From Rhizophagus sp. LPA8_4_AMF (Eukaryota; Glomeromycota; Glomeromycetes; Glomerales; Glomeraceae), in contig JADRCO010001327.1 in NCBI GenBank assembly GCA_021464525.1, positions 1 through 20,248 on the forward strand: DNA of 20,248 nucleotides, given 5' to 3'. This document shows positions 1 to 9,112 of this stretch, piece after piece. Under the pieces are notes generated by a model. That model did no database searches. It saw nothing but the letters and a program-made list of their open reading frames with translations, and was not told where the DNA came from. Position 1 is the stretch's first letter, and each line of letters begins with the position of its first letter. The translations under genes were made by a program, and so were the position numbers.

Positions 1-655
1 TAAATTGAAAAAAATAAGAAAAGAAACTATTGGGATATTAAAAGAATAATAATATTTAAGAAATAAATTGCTTTATAAAGCCAAGAATAAAATAAGAAGA
101 GAATATAAATTATACAATTAAGCAAGTAAAGAAAATAAAGAAGAATTGATGATAATAGAGATAATATATAAAGAAGAATTGATAATGATATAGATAGAAA
201 TAAATTTTTAAAAGAGCAAAATATATTAAAGAGATATGAAGGAAGAGTTGGGAGATGTTTAAGTATAAAAAAGATTGTATTGCATATGAATTTCAATGAA
301 AATAAGATTAAGATAATTATATTTTGGAGTAAATTGGTATATATGAGGAGAATTATAAAAAGAATGTAAAAGTATATGGTAAGTAATGGTAGATATTGAA
401 AGGTTTCAGCAGTAGGTTGAGGATGGTTGTAACATTTGTTAATAGGAATTTCATTGAAAATGGTATTGATAATATTTGGACACAATTGATAAGACATTTT
501 GAGTTGAATTGAAATTTTGGACAAAAATATTGATATTGAATTGTATTTGTTTGAATTTTGATTTTTTCTTGAGGAAATTTAAGGGTATATATATACTTTT
601 TTGAATACATAGTGGCCAATTATAAAATAGATTTTTGATTAGTAACTTATGATTC
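1..655. other. Cytosine-depleted, strand-asymmetric AT-rich tract
   Basis: The + strand here is almost free of C (usually 0–4 per 60 bases) while G is several times commoner. The minus strand is therefore G-poor and pyrimidine-rich, which removes most stop codons by composition. A 165-codon minus-strand reading frame (27–524) encodes only a Leu/Ile/Phe-rich hydrophobic string and I treat it as spurious. On the + strand, frame 2 reads as a Lys/Glu-rich protein-like sequence broken about 20 times by TAA, TAG and TGA. Frame 1 is open for about 65 codons (172–366). A decayed gene that lost cytosines from its coding strand is possible but unproven. No promoter, intron or known domain was seen. Confidence 0.5.
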
Positions 656-777
656 ATAAAAAAAAAAGATCATGTATAAGTCATATTTGTTATATCAATT
701 AATTTAATATGAATTATTTGTATTAATAATACAGTATATAATAGTGGCTTATAATATGTAGTATGCATAATTACAAA

Positions 778-1075
778 TGGTTTATTGATTTTATAAATCT
801 ATTATCTTCAGTTATAAAATTACCTTATTGCATTGTAACTAATAATAAAATAAAAAAATCATTTAGAAAATTCTTATGAGTAATACAGTATTTATGAAAC
901 TTTAATACACATGAAAATGCGAAAATAATATGGTTTATTGATTTTATAAAATCTATTGTCTTCAGTTATAAAATTACCATATTGCATTGTAACTAATAAT
1001 AAAATAAAAAATCATTTAGAAAAAGTCTTATGAGTAATACAGTATTTATGAAACTTTGATACACATGAAAATGCG
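778..1075. repeat. Two tandem ~145-bp direct repeats
   Basis: Copy 1 is 778–921 and copy 2 is 931–1075, both in direct orientation. Both begin TGGTTTATTGATTTTATAAA and end ACACATGAAAATGCG. They differ at only about ten positions, mostly single substitutions and 1-base indels in A runs, so the duplication is fairly recent. A 9-base spacer (GAAAATAATA-like) separates them. No coding frame runs through either copy, and no terminal inverted repeats mark it as a transposon. Confidence 0.85.
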
Positions 1076-1453
1076 TCACATCAATATGATAAGCTACAGT
1101 ATATCACATCTAGATATTGGTCAAATAATACATTCCAAGTATGTAACACTTATTACCTCTATTATCTGTAATTTGTAAATCTGTGTCATTATATCCAATG
1201 ACTCATGTGGTGATAATTATATCACACAAAATTACCTGTAGCCAACTATCCAAAGCAAAATTATAGTAAATATCATAGTAATATCTGTCCATTACTAATA
1301 TTAATTTACTTTGAATTTTATTATTTTTGATTATGATATTTTAGAAAGAACAATAATTTATTTTTTTTTTAATTTAATAATGTGACTGTTAAGATTCATA
1401 TTATAGTACTAGTTTCAGGACAAATAGCTTATGAATCATATTTTCTTATTTTA
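1076..1453. other. Non-coding AT-rich spacer
   Basis: No open frame, RNA gene or repeat stands out. The last bases before 1454 form a pyrimidine-rich stretch ending TTATTTTAG, which looks like the 3' splice site kept from the decayed kinase gene that follows. Confidence 0.4.
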
Positions 1454-1566
1454 GAGTTGATTTTATACATCAAGATTATCATAGTGGGAACATATTACTT
1501 GATTTATTAAATGGAAAAAGACATCAATGGCAAATTTGGCAAATTGGAGACTTCAAGACAATCTGA
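1454..1566 (+). pseudogene. Protein kinase fragment (catalytic loop exon)
   Basis: Starting just after an apparent acceptor (TTATTTTAG), the frame at 1456–1563 reads VDFIHQDYHSGNILL, then about 15 residues, then IGDFK before a TGA. The H-x-D-x4-N catalytic-loop pattern (HQDYHSGN) and the following GDF triplet, in the position of the metal-binding DFG segment, are the protein kinase signature as it appears in the expanded fungal tyrosine-kinase-like family. No N-lobe is readable upstream and no activation segment or C-lobe continues downstream. This is one surviving exon of a dead kinase gene, on the same strand as the kinase/Sel1 gene at 6102. The motif match is strong; the extent of the former gene is unknown. 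Confidence 0.75.
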
Positions 1567-1899
1567 GTTTGTACTTATTTCCCAGGCTCATATAGATAGA
1601 CGGAAAATTTCTAATTTAATTTAAAATAATTAATCCATAATCCGTGTAATGATTGGTGCACATAGTCAAATTTTAATAGTAAATCACAGGGTTAATAAAA
1701 CAAAAAAAAATATTTTCTAAATCTCTATTTCTTCATTAAAAAACCTCTCATGTATTCCAAAAAAACAAACAATACAACTTCTTTCTGCTGGTAATCTCGT
1801 TTTAACACTTCATTATGGTATATACGCAATAAACTGGTGGCTTTTATAAATAAAAAATGCCTAATAATGAGAAACAAACATGGATACCTTTAAGACTAA
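1567..1899. other. Non-coding spacer between two gene remnants
   Basis: No frame longer than a few dozen codons and no recognisable kinase C-lobe is left. Short A and T runs are common. It may include decayed coding sequence from either neighbour. Confidence 0.35.
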
Positions 1900-2910
1900 A
1901 TATTAGAACTTGACAAAACCAAATTTGTTGTTCGTATAGTAAGTGCAGAAGATAATATTAAGTCAGGTTATGTCTGTGAATCAGACGCAATTACAAAAAT
2001 TTATCTATCTGCCTCAGAAGCTATAAATAAAACCTACAACAACCTCTTCAATAATAAAACACGATATTCAGAACCTTCTGTTTTAGGATTTGATAATGAA
2101 AAGATTATTCAAGAACTATTATCTGATGTTTTATTTTGTCCTTTTAAAATATCAGTTGTCAAACATTCTTATTTCAATTATAAAGTTAGGTAATTTAAAA
2201 AGTAATATTGATGGTTGGGTATCAGTCAAGTTTATGCATAAATATCAAGACAAGCTGTCTTTTTGTGCAAAAATTGAAATATTGTCATATAGAAGTATTT
2301 CAAAAGTAAGAAAGGGTCGCATATTATAGTGATAACACTAACTAGGGTTTAGGAGAAAACGGAAATTCTGAAACATTATAATGGTAGCACTTTTTTGGGA
2401 TTAAGCATCCTGATACAGTTAATACAATGAAAAATTATTCAGGATCTCCAATATGTAGCGAATGAATAGATAATAATGACTCAGGCATTTGAAAGGAATT
2501 TAAAGGGTAAAATTTCTGTTGTTGGGCTTGATTGGTATAGGTTTTTTATTGATTGGAAAGAGCAAGAATCAAAAATTATAGAATTGATGATGCATCTTAG
2601 ACTACTATACCCACCAGATCATGAATTTAATGATTGAAAGTTGCGTACCTGGAGAAAGATGATGAAAAGCATGGGTTGTACAAATATAACTTCCTATAAA
2701 AAGCAAGAATTGAAAGTAACTTTATTTTTAATCATACAACATTTTTACGTAAAAAATTGAGCTATTTTTATAATAGACTGAATTTTAGACATGTGGCAAA
2801 GTGCCGTGGACTTCAATAGTGATTGTACTGCACTTTTATATTTATTTAACAATAATTTATTAAATGGAATTAACAACAAAGAAGCAGAGTTTCATTATAA
2901 AGGAAAATAA
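1900..2910 (+). pseudogene. Decayed gene of unrecognised family, several frameshifts
   Basis: Protein-like sequence runs through this interval but changes frame repeatedly. Frame 1 is open at 1900–2193 (LELDKTKFVVRIVSAEDN onward). It ends at a TAA where the frame of 2185–2329 takes over (LGNLKSNIDGWVSVKF). A short frame-3 piece follows at 2397–2462 (GIKHPDTVNTMKNYSGSP). Frame 1 resumes at 2476–2634 (GKISVVGLDWYRFFIDWKEQ), passes a TGA and continues to about 2697 (LRTWRKMMKSMGCTNIT). Frame 3 at 2700–2816 reads RIESNFIFNHTTFLRKKLSY, and frame 1 finishes at 2812–2910 (NSDCTALLYLFNNNLLNG). Codon choice and residue mix look genuinely coding, so one former gene of roughly 300 residues with at least four disruptions is the simplest reading. 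I cannot name the family. A retained multi-intron gene is less likely, because the switch points lack clear GT–AG pairs. Confidence 0.6.
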
Positions 2911-4277
2911 TCAATTAAAAGCAACAATAGAAAATTTTGGAAAAGTTTTAAAATACGATTAGAGCTAATAAATGTGGATTAGCATGGTACCATCTTTTTT
3001 TGAGGTGTTCTAAGTTTGTCCTAAGGTTGTTGTTGGTAAAGGTCTGTTGGTTCTCAATGAGAGACAAATTATGTACCTTTCCTTTATTCTAAATAAAATA
3101 TTAACACTGCTAATTAATTTTTATCTTATTTTCATTCAATAGACAACATTGCAACACTTACTAGAAAAATGGTTGAAATTATACTAGAAAATATCAGGAG
3201 TTATAACAGATAATTTTCATATTTAAAAGAAAAAATATTATCAATTTTTTCATTCAATACATTGCTGCAGCATCTTCATTTGTAACTTAATAAATTATTT
3301 GCAGAGCAAAGAATCCATTTCATTGACAATTATAGCATTATTGTATATATATAGTAGTTTACATATTTGTTATTAATAATATATTTCCATACTAGTATGT
3401 TACATAATATTTAATAAAGAAGTGCTTTGTTTTCAAGAATAATTTTATTTATTTATTTATTTATTTTTTTGACTTTAAAATTAATTATTGTTATCGATTC
3501 AAATAAAAAAAATGCAGGTTGTTAAAATAAATCAATGGATAAGCGCAGATAGGTAACGCTCAGATAATGTTGTAATATCCATATTACCTTGGTTGTGTAT
3601 AATAATTTTGCTGTGTAATGTTGCAAAATTTTAAGCGGGATTATTTATATTAATGAACCTAAACGCATGAAGAATTTTTTTTAAAAAAAAAAATCATGTA
3701 CTTCAACATTATTATATTCCTTCATTATCATATTTATATAGCTTTTGTTGTTTCTCCAATCTATATAAAATTTTGTCCTTTGATTTATGATCCTTCTTCA
3801 TCCCAGTAATTAACTTGATTTCAAATTAATTGTTACATTTAGATCTCTATGTAATTTTGAATTCTTTACTGGATTTTGATTTAAATTGTTTCTAATGGGT
3901 TTTGCAACTGTTTCTTACTTTTTTTTTGATATTTAAAATTTAAATGCCCGCAGTCAAAGATTTGGCGAAGTTTTGCCATTCAAGCTATGCTGTATGAGGT
4001 ATTCAAAGTCATGCACAACATGAAACCGAAACACATTCATGCAAAACAATTCTATCCTATATTCAACAGAAAGAGTTTCAGCGTCAGAATTCTTACATTG
4101 AAAAAGATCATGGTATTTTGTAATTTATAAACCGTAAAAACTCTTGATAACAATTAGTAAAATAAGCAATAAAATATTAAAATTTATAAATCACGAAAAA
4201 ATAAATTTAATCACTGATAATTTTTTAAATAAGTTTAAAATTAATAGTATAATATTTTTATAGCGCAATATTTTCTC
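2911..4277. other. Non-coding, with one ambiguous open stretch
   Basis: Mostly AT-rich spacer. At about 3951–4126 the + strand has a frame open for roughly 58 codons (QSKIWRSFAIQAMLYEVF onward, ending at TAA). Its base composition is less AT-biased than the flanks, but it has no domain I recognise and no clear start. It could be a stray exon or transposon remnant. An A/T foldback lies near 3668–3690. The TTTA microsatellite is listed separately. Confidence 0.35.
3443..3470. repeat. (TTTA)n microsatellite
   Basis: Consecutive ATTT units followed by a T run, in non-coding DNA. Confidence 0.8.
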
Positions 4278-4514
4278 ATGGCGAAGTTAAAGAACATGTT
4301 TGATATGTTGTGTATTGCGAACGGACATAAACCATGATCATTATATTGCATATAGGTCCCACGCTTCGCTAATCAATAAAATTATATTTACACAAACCTG
4401 AAAATATACTTCAAACAGACAATCATTCAATTTCCCAAGACCATGAGCGACAAGACTTTAGCCGACAATCTAAAATTGGGTAATAAATCTTATCTTACTC
4501 GTTTAATTTGTTGA
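4278..4514 (+). other. Two tiny ORFs; second resembles an orphan first exon
   Basis: 4278–4337 is an ATG-initiated 19-residue ORF (MAKLKNMFDMLCIANGHKP). 4443–4514 is a second one that begins MSDKTLADNLKLG. The second resembles the MSDKNKM start of the kinase gene at 6102, has a C/A-rich leader, and contains a GT after 4479 (TTGG|GTAATAA) that could be a 5' splice site. No matching downstream exon was found. Read as a first exon of a broken kinase-type gene it is plausible; read as a real micro-gene it is unsupported. Confidence 0.25.
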
Positions 4515-4999
4515 AGTTAATAAAATTCATGAGACAATAAGGCTGAGTGAAATTTAGTATTCATTTAAAAATGAACAATGCATGAATTTTGCAATTCGTG
4601 GTTTTTAATAAATGATAAAATCAAACAATTCTACAAATTGTTTATATAATGATAATTTTCATATTATTTTGTTTTACTTTATTTGTTTTATTCTTTAGTC
4701 ATTGTAAGTTGTAACACAAAATCAATTTCTAGAAAAAGCGCTAAGGAAGTATCATGTTCAATTAAATAACACAAAATAAAATAAAGAAAGATTATACAAT
4801 AAAAAATTTTATTGAATAAATCAAATTTATTAGTTATATATCTGTGAATACTACAAAAATTATCTTCATAAGCATATTACTATAATCATGTAACAATCCG
4901 TTTCATCGTAATTTATGATAATATGAGAACAAAAAAAATATATATTATAAATTTCATATATTTTTTATTAAAGTAGAAACTGGGGTTAAACCAATTTTG
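4515..4999. other. Non-coding AT-rich spacer
   Basis: No gene, structured RNA or clear repeat seen. The stretch is very rich in A and T runs with stops in all frames. Confidence 0.4.
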
Positions 5000-5460
5000 A
5001 TAAAGAAAATGCATCTAAAGTTCTGTTTTATGATTTATAATTTCCCCAAATTTTATTAACTACTTTTTAGACGGATTATGAATTAATTGATATTAAAATT
5101 TCCCTATTTTCCAAACAGGTCCAAATATGATTGAAGTTTCGTTTTCAATTCCACATAATGGACATTTTTATCTTCATATATGATAATACCGATTTTTTTC
5201 ATTTGTTCAAAATGTTTTATAATTCTTCCAAAAGAAATATAACATTTAATGCTTTTCTTTTTGAACTTTCTATTGAAAGTTAAGGAATTTATATTTCAAG
5301 AAAGATATAAATAATTATAAATGCAAAAGAATTGATTACTTTGAATGAGAATTATAAGAATTCGTTAAAACCTTTTGTTGTAACTTATAATTTTACGAAA
5401 AATGAAACATTAATAGGAAAATTATATGAATACAATTATTCAGAAAAACAATTACTTTAA
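5000..5460 (+). pseudogene. Decayed ORF, unrecognised
   Basis: A protein-like sequence can be followed with in-frame stops and at least one frameshift. It reads KENASKVLFYDL-stop-FPQILLTTF-stop-TDYELIDIKISLFSKQ, then after a shift IEVSFSIPHNGHFYLHI, then DNTDFFHLFKMFYNSSKRN. It ends at about 5320–5460 with AKELITLNENYKNSLKPF and KNETLIGKLYEYNYSEKQ before TAA. Another short readable piece (NHCERCGFNSYFNPMFVV, near 5646) follows an inserted repeat and may be its continuation. The Cys-x2-Cys pair there hints at a metal site but is too little to name a family. It lies upstream of the kinase gene on the same strand. Confidence 0.45.
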
Positions 5461-5474
5461 ACATTAATATTACA

Positions 5475-5605
5475 TGGCCCTGTAAAAAATGTTGATCCGG
5501 GTTCATATTTCCATGTTTTTTCCGTGAATGTATCATTTTCACGGAACTTTTATGAAAGCCACGGAGAAATAATGGAAATATTCGGATAAATTTTTTATAG
5601 GGTGG
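5475..5605. repeat. Degenerate dispersed repeat with a CCGTGAA hairpin (copy 1)
   Basis: This GC-richer stretch contains a perfect inverted repeat, CCGTGAA (5522–5528) and TTCACGG (5538–5544), plus a further CACGG downstream. The core TTCCATG…GAATGTATCATTTTCACGGAA recurs in diverged form at 8555–8625 on the other side of the kinase gene, so it belongs to a dispersed element. It interrupts the decayed ORF that ends at 5460. Element ends and target duplication were not resolved. Confidence 0.5.
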
Positions 5606-5715
5606 TAGATATTATTCATCAAACAAATACCGTTTATATATTAATCATTGTGAAAGATGTGGATTTAATAGTTATTTTAATCCCATGTTTGTTGTGTATA
5701 ATTATCTTGAAGAAC

Positions 5716-6037
5716 GTTTCCAATGTGCACAAATTGAGTTAGCTGTTCCAATGTGCACAAGTCGAGTTAGCTTAGTTCCAATGTGCACAAATTGAGTTAG
5801 CTTAGTTTCAATGTGCACAAATTAAGGTAGCTTAGTACAAATTGAGTTAGCTTAGTTTCAATGTTCACAGCGTAGTTCCAATGTGTCCAATGTGTCCAAT
5901 GTGTACAAATTAAGGTAGCTTAGTTCAAATGTGTCCAATGTGTACAAATTAAGGTAGCTTAGTTCCAATGTGTCCAATGTGTACAAATTGAGGTAGCTTA
6001 GTTCCAATGTGTCCAATGTGCACAAATTAAGTTAGCT
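5716..6037. repeat. 30/39-bp minisatellite upstream of the kinase gene
   Basis: About ten imperfect units built from TTCCAATGTGCACAAATT and a GAGTTAGCTTAG or AAGGTAGCTTAG half. Early units (5716–5850) recur about every 28–30 bp. Later ones (about 5875–6037) are about 39 bp long because the 9-mer TCCAATGTG has been duplicated, in one place triplicated (5879–5905). The array therefore shows two rounds of expansion. It ends 64 bp before the ATG of the kinase gene, so it occupies the promoter or 5' leader position. No coding frame crosses it without stops. Confidence 0.92.
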
Positions 6038-6101
6038 CAAATTTAGATGGATTTAATAACTCTTTTTTCTTACTCTTCTGCAGTTCAGTATTTTTTTTTT
6101 C
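6038..6101 (+). promoter_or_regulatory. Pyrimidine-rich leader of the kinase gene
   Basis: Between the minisatellite and the ATG lies a CT-rich tract (CTCTTTTTTCTTACTCTTC) followed by a ten-T run directly before CATG. CT tracts of this kind are common near fungal transcription starts. No clear TATA box is seen, so the core promoter may lie inside or beyond the minisatellite. Confidence 0.4.
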
Positions 6102-8342
6102 ATGTCCGATAAAAACAAAATGCAAAGCATCAACGGTTCAGATAAATGGATTAATTGGATTGAAGAAATTATTTCAAAAAACAATGTAAAATATTATGAA
6201 TATAAAGATTTTTACAATATTGAGAAAATTGATGAAAAAACTTATCTCGCCAATTGGAAACATCCAGAACAATATTTCATATTAAAGTCCTTTAACCTTG
6301 ACAACGTCAGTGTAAATAAAGAAGAAATAATTCATGAGGTAATACATACAAAGTTAATAACTGTGATATATCATAACATTGAATAACAATTAACTTTATC
6401 TTTATTATATTTATAATTTAGTTTAAAATTCATAGCGAAATTAATTTTCATAAAAATGTAATCAATCTATTCGGAATTACAGACAAAGGTATATACTATA
6501 ATACATTATTGAAATTCATAGATTTTTTTAATTAATTATGATTTCCTTTGCGGGACTTTTAGAATATCAAAATGATCAATTGAAGGAATATTTATTGGTA
6601 ATGGAGTATGCTAACGGTGGATCCCTTCGAAACTATTTGAAAGAAAACTTTAATAATCTTACCTGGAAGGATAAATACGAATTGGCGTATCAGTTGGCAT
6701 GTGCTGTATTATTATTACACGATAAAGAAATTGCGCATCATGATTTGGTAATTTATTTATTTCGTCAAATATTTTATAATAAATAAACCTTAATTAAAAA
6801 TTCTTCTTTTTTTAGTACCCTGGTAATATTTTTGTTCATCAGAACACTATCAAACTAGCCAATTTTGGATTATTAAGCAGAACCAAAAGAGTATCTGAGA
6901 GGAACTCGGGTTCATTTGATAAAGTCCTTTATAGGGATCCAAAAAGGTTAAATGATAGTAATGAGTTGTTGCAATCATGCTCATCGAGTAAAAAGTACGA
7001 TATATACAGTATTGGAGTGCTTTTATGGGAAATATCAAGTGGTCGACCACCATTTAAAAGCGAATTATATGATGGTAATTTAATTAAGAAAATTTTGCAA
7101 GGTTATAAAGAAACAACTCTTTTGGACACTTCCGCCGATTATTCGAATCTGTATATTGGTAAGAATAATTTTTAATATTATAGTTTATCACATTGTCAGT
7201 TATCATACAAAAAATTAGATTTTTATTCTACATTATGATTAGAATGTTGGAATAACGAACCAGACAATAGACCAACAATGAATCAAGTGGTTGATAAATT
7301 AAAAGAAATTATTACAAGGACAAATAAGATGACAAATTATTATCAACCAAATAATTATGAATTGAATTCTCAATTATTAAATATTGAAACAAAACATGAA
7401 AAGTATGCTAACATTATTCAATATTTTAATAAAGTTGATATAAAGGAAATAGAACCTACAATTCAGGATATTCATGAAGGAATATTTGAAGAAGATTTAA
7501 GTTCTGTAATTGATAACTTGGTTAATATTTACTTTGCGAAATTGAATGAAGGAAATGATAATTATATATTAAAGAAGTGTGTTTTTGATTATTTTGAACA
7601 ATATAAAATTAATCTACAAGAAGTCTACCATTGGCTTTTAAATAAACAAAATATTTCAAAATTTATTTGTTTTCTTGGATGTTTTAATTATCATGGAATT
7701 GGGACTGTTATTAATAAGAAAAAGGCGTTTGAATTATACGAAAAAGCGGCATCATTAGGAAATGATATGTCTCTATTTCATCTTATTCGCATGTACAAAG
7801 TTGGAGATGGTTGTATTGAAAATCATATTATTGCACTTAGATTATCTAGAAAATTAGCAAAAAAAGGATATTCTGGTGGAATAAATCTATTAGGATATTG
7901 TTATTGTACTGGAGTTGGAACCAATATTGATAATCGCCGGGCATTTGAATCATTTCAAAAGGCGGCAGATTTAGGAAATCTCAAATCAATATATAACCTA
8001 GCTGTGATGTATTATTCAGTGGCAGCCATTAAGGATGATTCTAAAACTTTTGAATTTTCTAAAAAATCAGCTGAAAAAGGGAGTTCAGGTGGAATAATGT
8101 TGTTAGGAGAATGTTATCACCGTGGAACTGGAGTTGATGTTGATAAGCAAATGGCATTTAAACATTATCAAATTGCAGCAGATTTAGGAAATGATATAGC
8201 CCAATATAATCTTGCTTTGATGTATCATCAAGGAGATGGAATTAAAGAAAATATAAATAAAGCAATTTATTGGTGTGAAAAATCTGCTGAACAAGGGCTT
8301 CTTAGTGCTCAAAAAAAATTGAAAGAACTTTTAGGAAAATAA
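6102..8342 (+). CDS. Kinase-like (probable pseudokinase) protein with Sel1 repeats
   Basis: Proposed exons are 6102–6338, 6422–6488, 6563–6747, 6816–7158 and 7243–8342. They total 1932 nt and encode 643 aa, with every junction GT–AG and in frame. Residues ~30–300 form a tyrosine-kinase-like domain: Lys62 (YFILKSF), αC Glu79, hinge-region VMEYANGGSL at 114–123, catalytic loop HHDLYPGN (160–167), αF segment KYDIYSIGVLLWE, and the C-lobe Arg in CWNNEPDNRPT (279–289). The glycine-rich loop is missing (KIDEKTYLANWK at 42–53) and the DFG aspartate is Asn (NFG, 179–181), so ATP/Mg catalysis is doubtful. About six Sel1 repeats follow (~415–630; motifs such as KAFELYEKAASLGN and MAFKHYQIAADLGN), which normally act as protein-binding scaffolds. 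The architecture matches the greatly expanded kinase/Sel1 families of arbuscular mycorrhizal fungi. It is likely cytosolic, with no signal or membrane segment. The partner is unknown. Exon borders are in silico. Confidence 0.88.
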
Positions 8343-8370
8343 TTTATATCTATAGTGGAATATTTTTATG

Positions 8371-8482
8371 TAGCTTATTTTTTTTATTATTACTATTTTT
8401 ATACACAATAACGTATTTATAAATTTATATTTTATATAGCTTATTTTTTTTTTATCTTTATAAACAATAAGGTATTTATAAA
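8371..8482. repeat. Two imperfect copies of a ~50-bp A/T motif in the kinase 3' region
   Basis: TAGCTTATTTTTTTT…ACAATAACGTATTTATAAAT at 8371–8424 recurs at 8437–8482 as TAGCTTATTTTTTTTTT…ACAATAAGGTATTTATAAAT. It lies in the presumed 3' UTR of the kinase gene. Confidence 0.7.
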
Positions 8483-8501
8483 TGTTAGTAAATTATTTAT
8501 C

Positions 8502-8522
8502 ATAATAAAAAGTTTTTATTAT
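8502..8522. terminator. Palindromic, bidirectional poly(A)-signal hairpin
   Basis: ATAATAAAAA (8502–8511), one G, then TTTTTATTAT (8513–8522) form a perfect inverted repeat with 10-bp arms. AATAAA is present on both strands. It sits 160 bp past the kinase stop codon and is the likely 3'-end signal. The palindrome could also serve a minus-strand transcript, but no convergent gene was found. Confidence 0.5.
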
Positions 8523-8554
8523 TAAATCTCTATAAAAAAATTTATTCAATGTTT

Positions 8555-8625
8555 TTCTATTCCATGTTAAATGTATCATATTCACGGAGTTTTTACAGAA
8601 TTACGGATAAAATTTAAGTAGTCTG
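8555..8625. repeat. Degenerate dispersed repeat (copy 2)
   Basis: TTCCATGTTAAATGTATCATATTCACGGAGTTTTTA resembles the core at 5514–5550 in the same orientation, but the first hairpin arm is lost. Together the two copies bracket the kinase gene. A more distant relative may be at 9798–9825 (GCGAATGTATCACGCGACAGAACTTT). Confidence 0.45.
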
Positions 8626-9104
8626 GATCTGGATTAGATTTCAAAAATTTATCTTGTTGATAAAAAGTAAATATTGAGGTAAGGTGGCGGCCAAAAAAAT
8701 TTACTATTGGCTGTACGCTTTTTTCAGGTCTGGAATTATGATAAATTTGGCCGGTAAAAGATGGATAAACATATTTACTGTACGAAAACTGCTGATACTT
8801 CGTTAAAAAGAATTTTTTTTCTTTTTTTTGCTAGTCATTCAGTTTTTTAATTTTCTAAAACTTTTTATGAATGAACAAAATGTAAGATTCTAATGTGTAA
8901 TATTGATATGTTAAGGCAACATATTGCAATCAAAAATTTTGAATTACTGTTTGCAAATGTAATGGATAATATAATACATCCTTGATTGCACTATTTGCTA
9001 AATCTTAATTTATTACCCATTAAAATATGATTCATTATCTGAAAAAATAAAATAAGAGAGATACTTTACAATAAATAAATAAGTCTAAATAATTATCGGA
9101 AATA
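8626..9104. other. Non-coding spacer with one inverted repeat
   Basis: No gene seen. CGGCCAAA at 8688–8695 is mirrored by TTTGGCCG at 8746–8753, with a ~50-bp loop containing TATTGGCTGTACG. This may be the core of an old foldback element whose ends have eroded. Confidence 0.4.
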
Positions 9105-9112
9105 TTTACTTA

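Noticed and set aside
27..524. 165-codon minus-strand ORF, hydrophobic, with overlapping smaller ones to 657
   Set aside because: Stops are absent because the strand is nearly G-free. The predicted protein is low-complexity Leu/Ile/Phe with no domain, and other frames are similarly open.
778..1075. CRISPR-like or LTR interpretation of the two 145-bp repeats
   Set aside because: Only two long copies, in an evidently eukaryotic sequence, without TG…CA ends or an internal region.
2090..2329. 79-codon + ORF as an independent gene
   Set aside because: Its first half is out of frame with the better coding frame 1900–2193. Only the part after ~2185 reads as a continuation, so it is one segment of a frameshifted pseudogene.
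6522..6562. Using CATAG at 6520–6521 as the kinase intron 2 acceptor
   Set aside because: It brings an in-frame TAA. The acceptor at 6561–6562 (GGGACTTTTAG) keeps frame and gives ITDKEYQNDQLKEYLLVMEY, as expected for the family.
6850..7053. Minus-strand ORF across the kinase gene
   Set aside because: Antisense shadow of exon 4 of the kinase gene.
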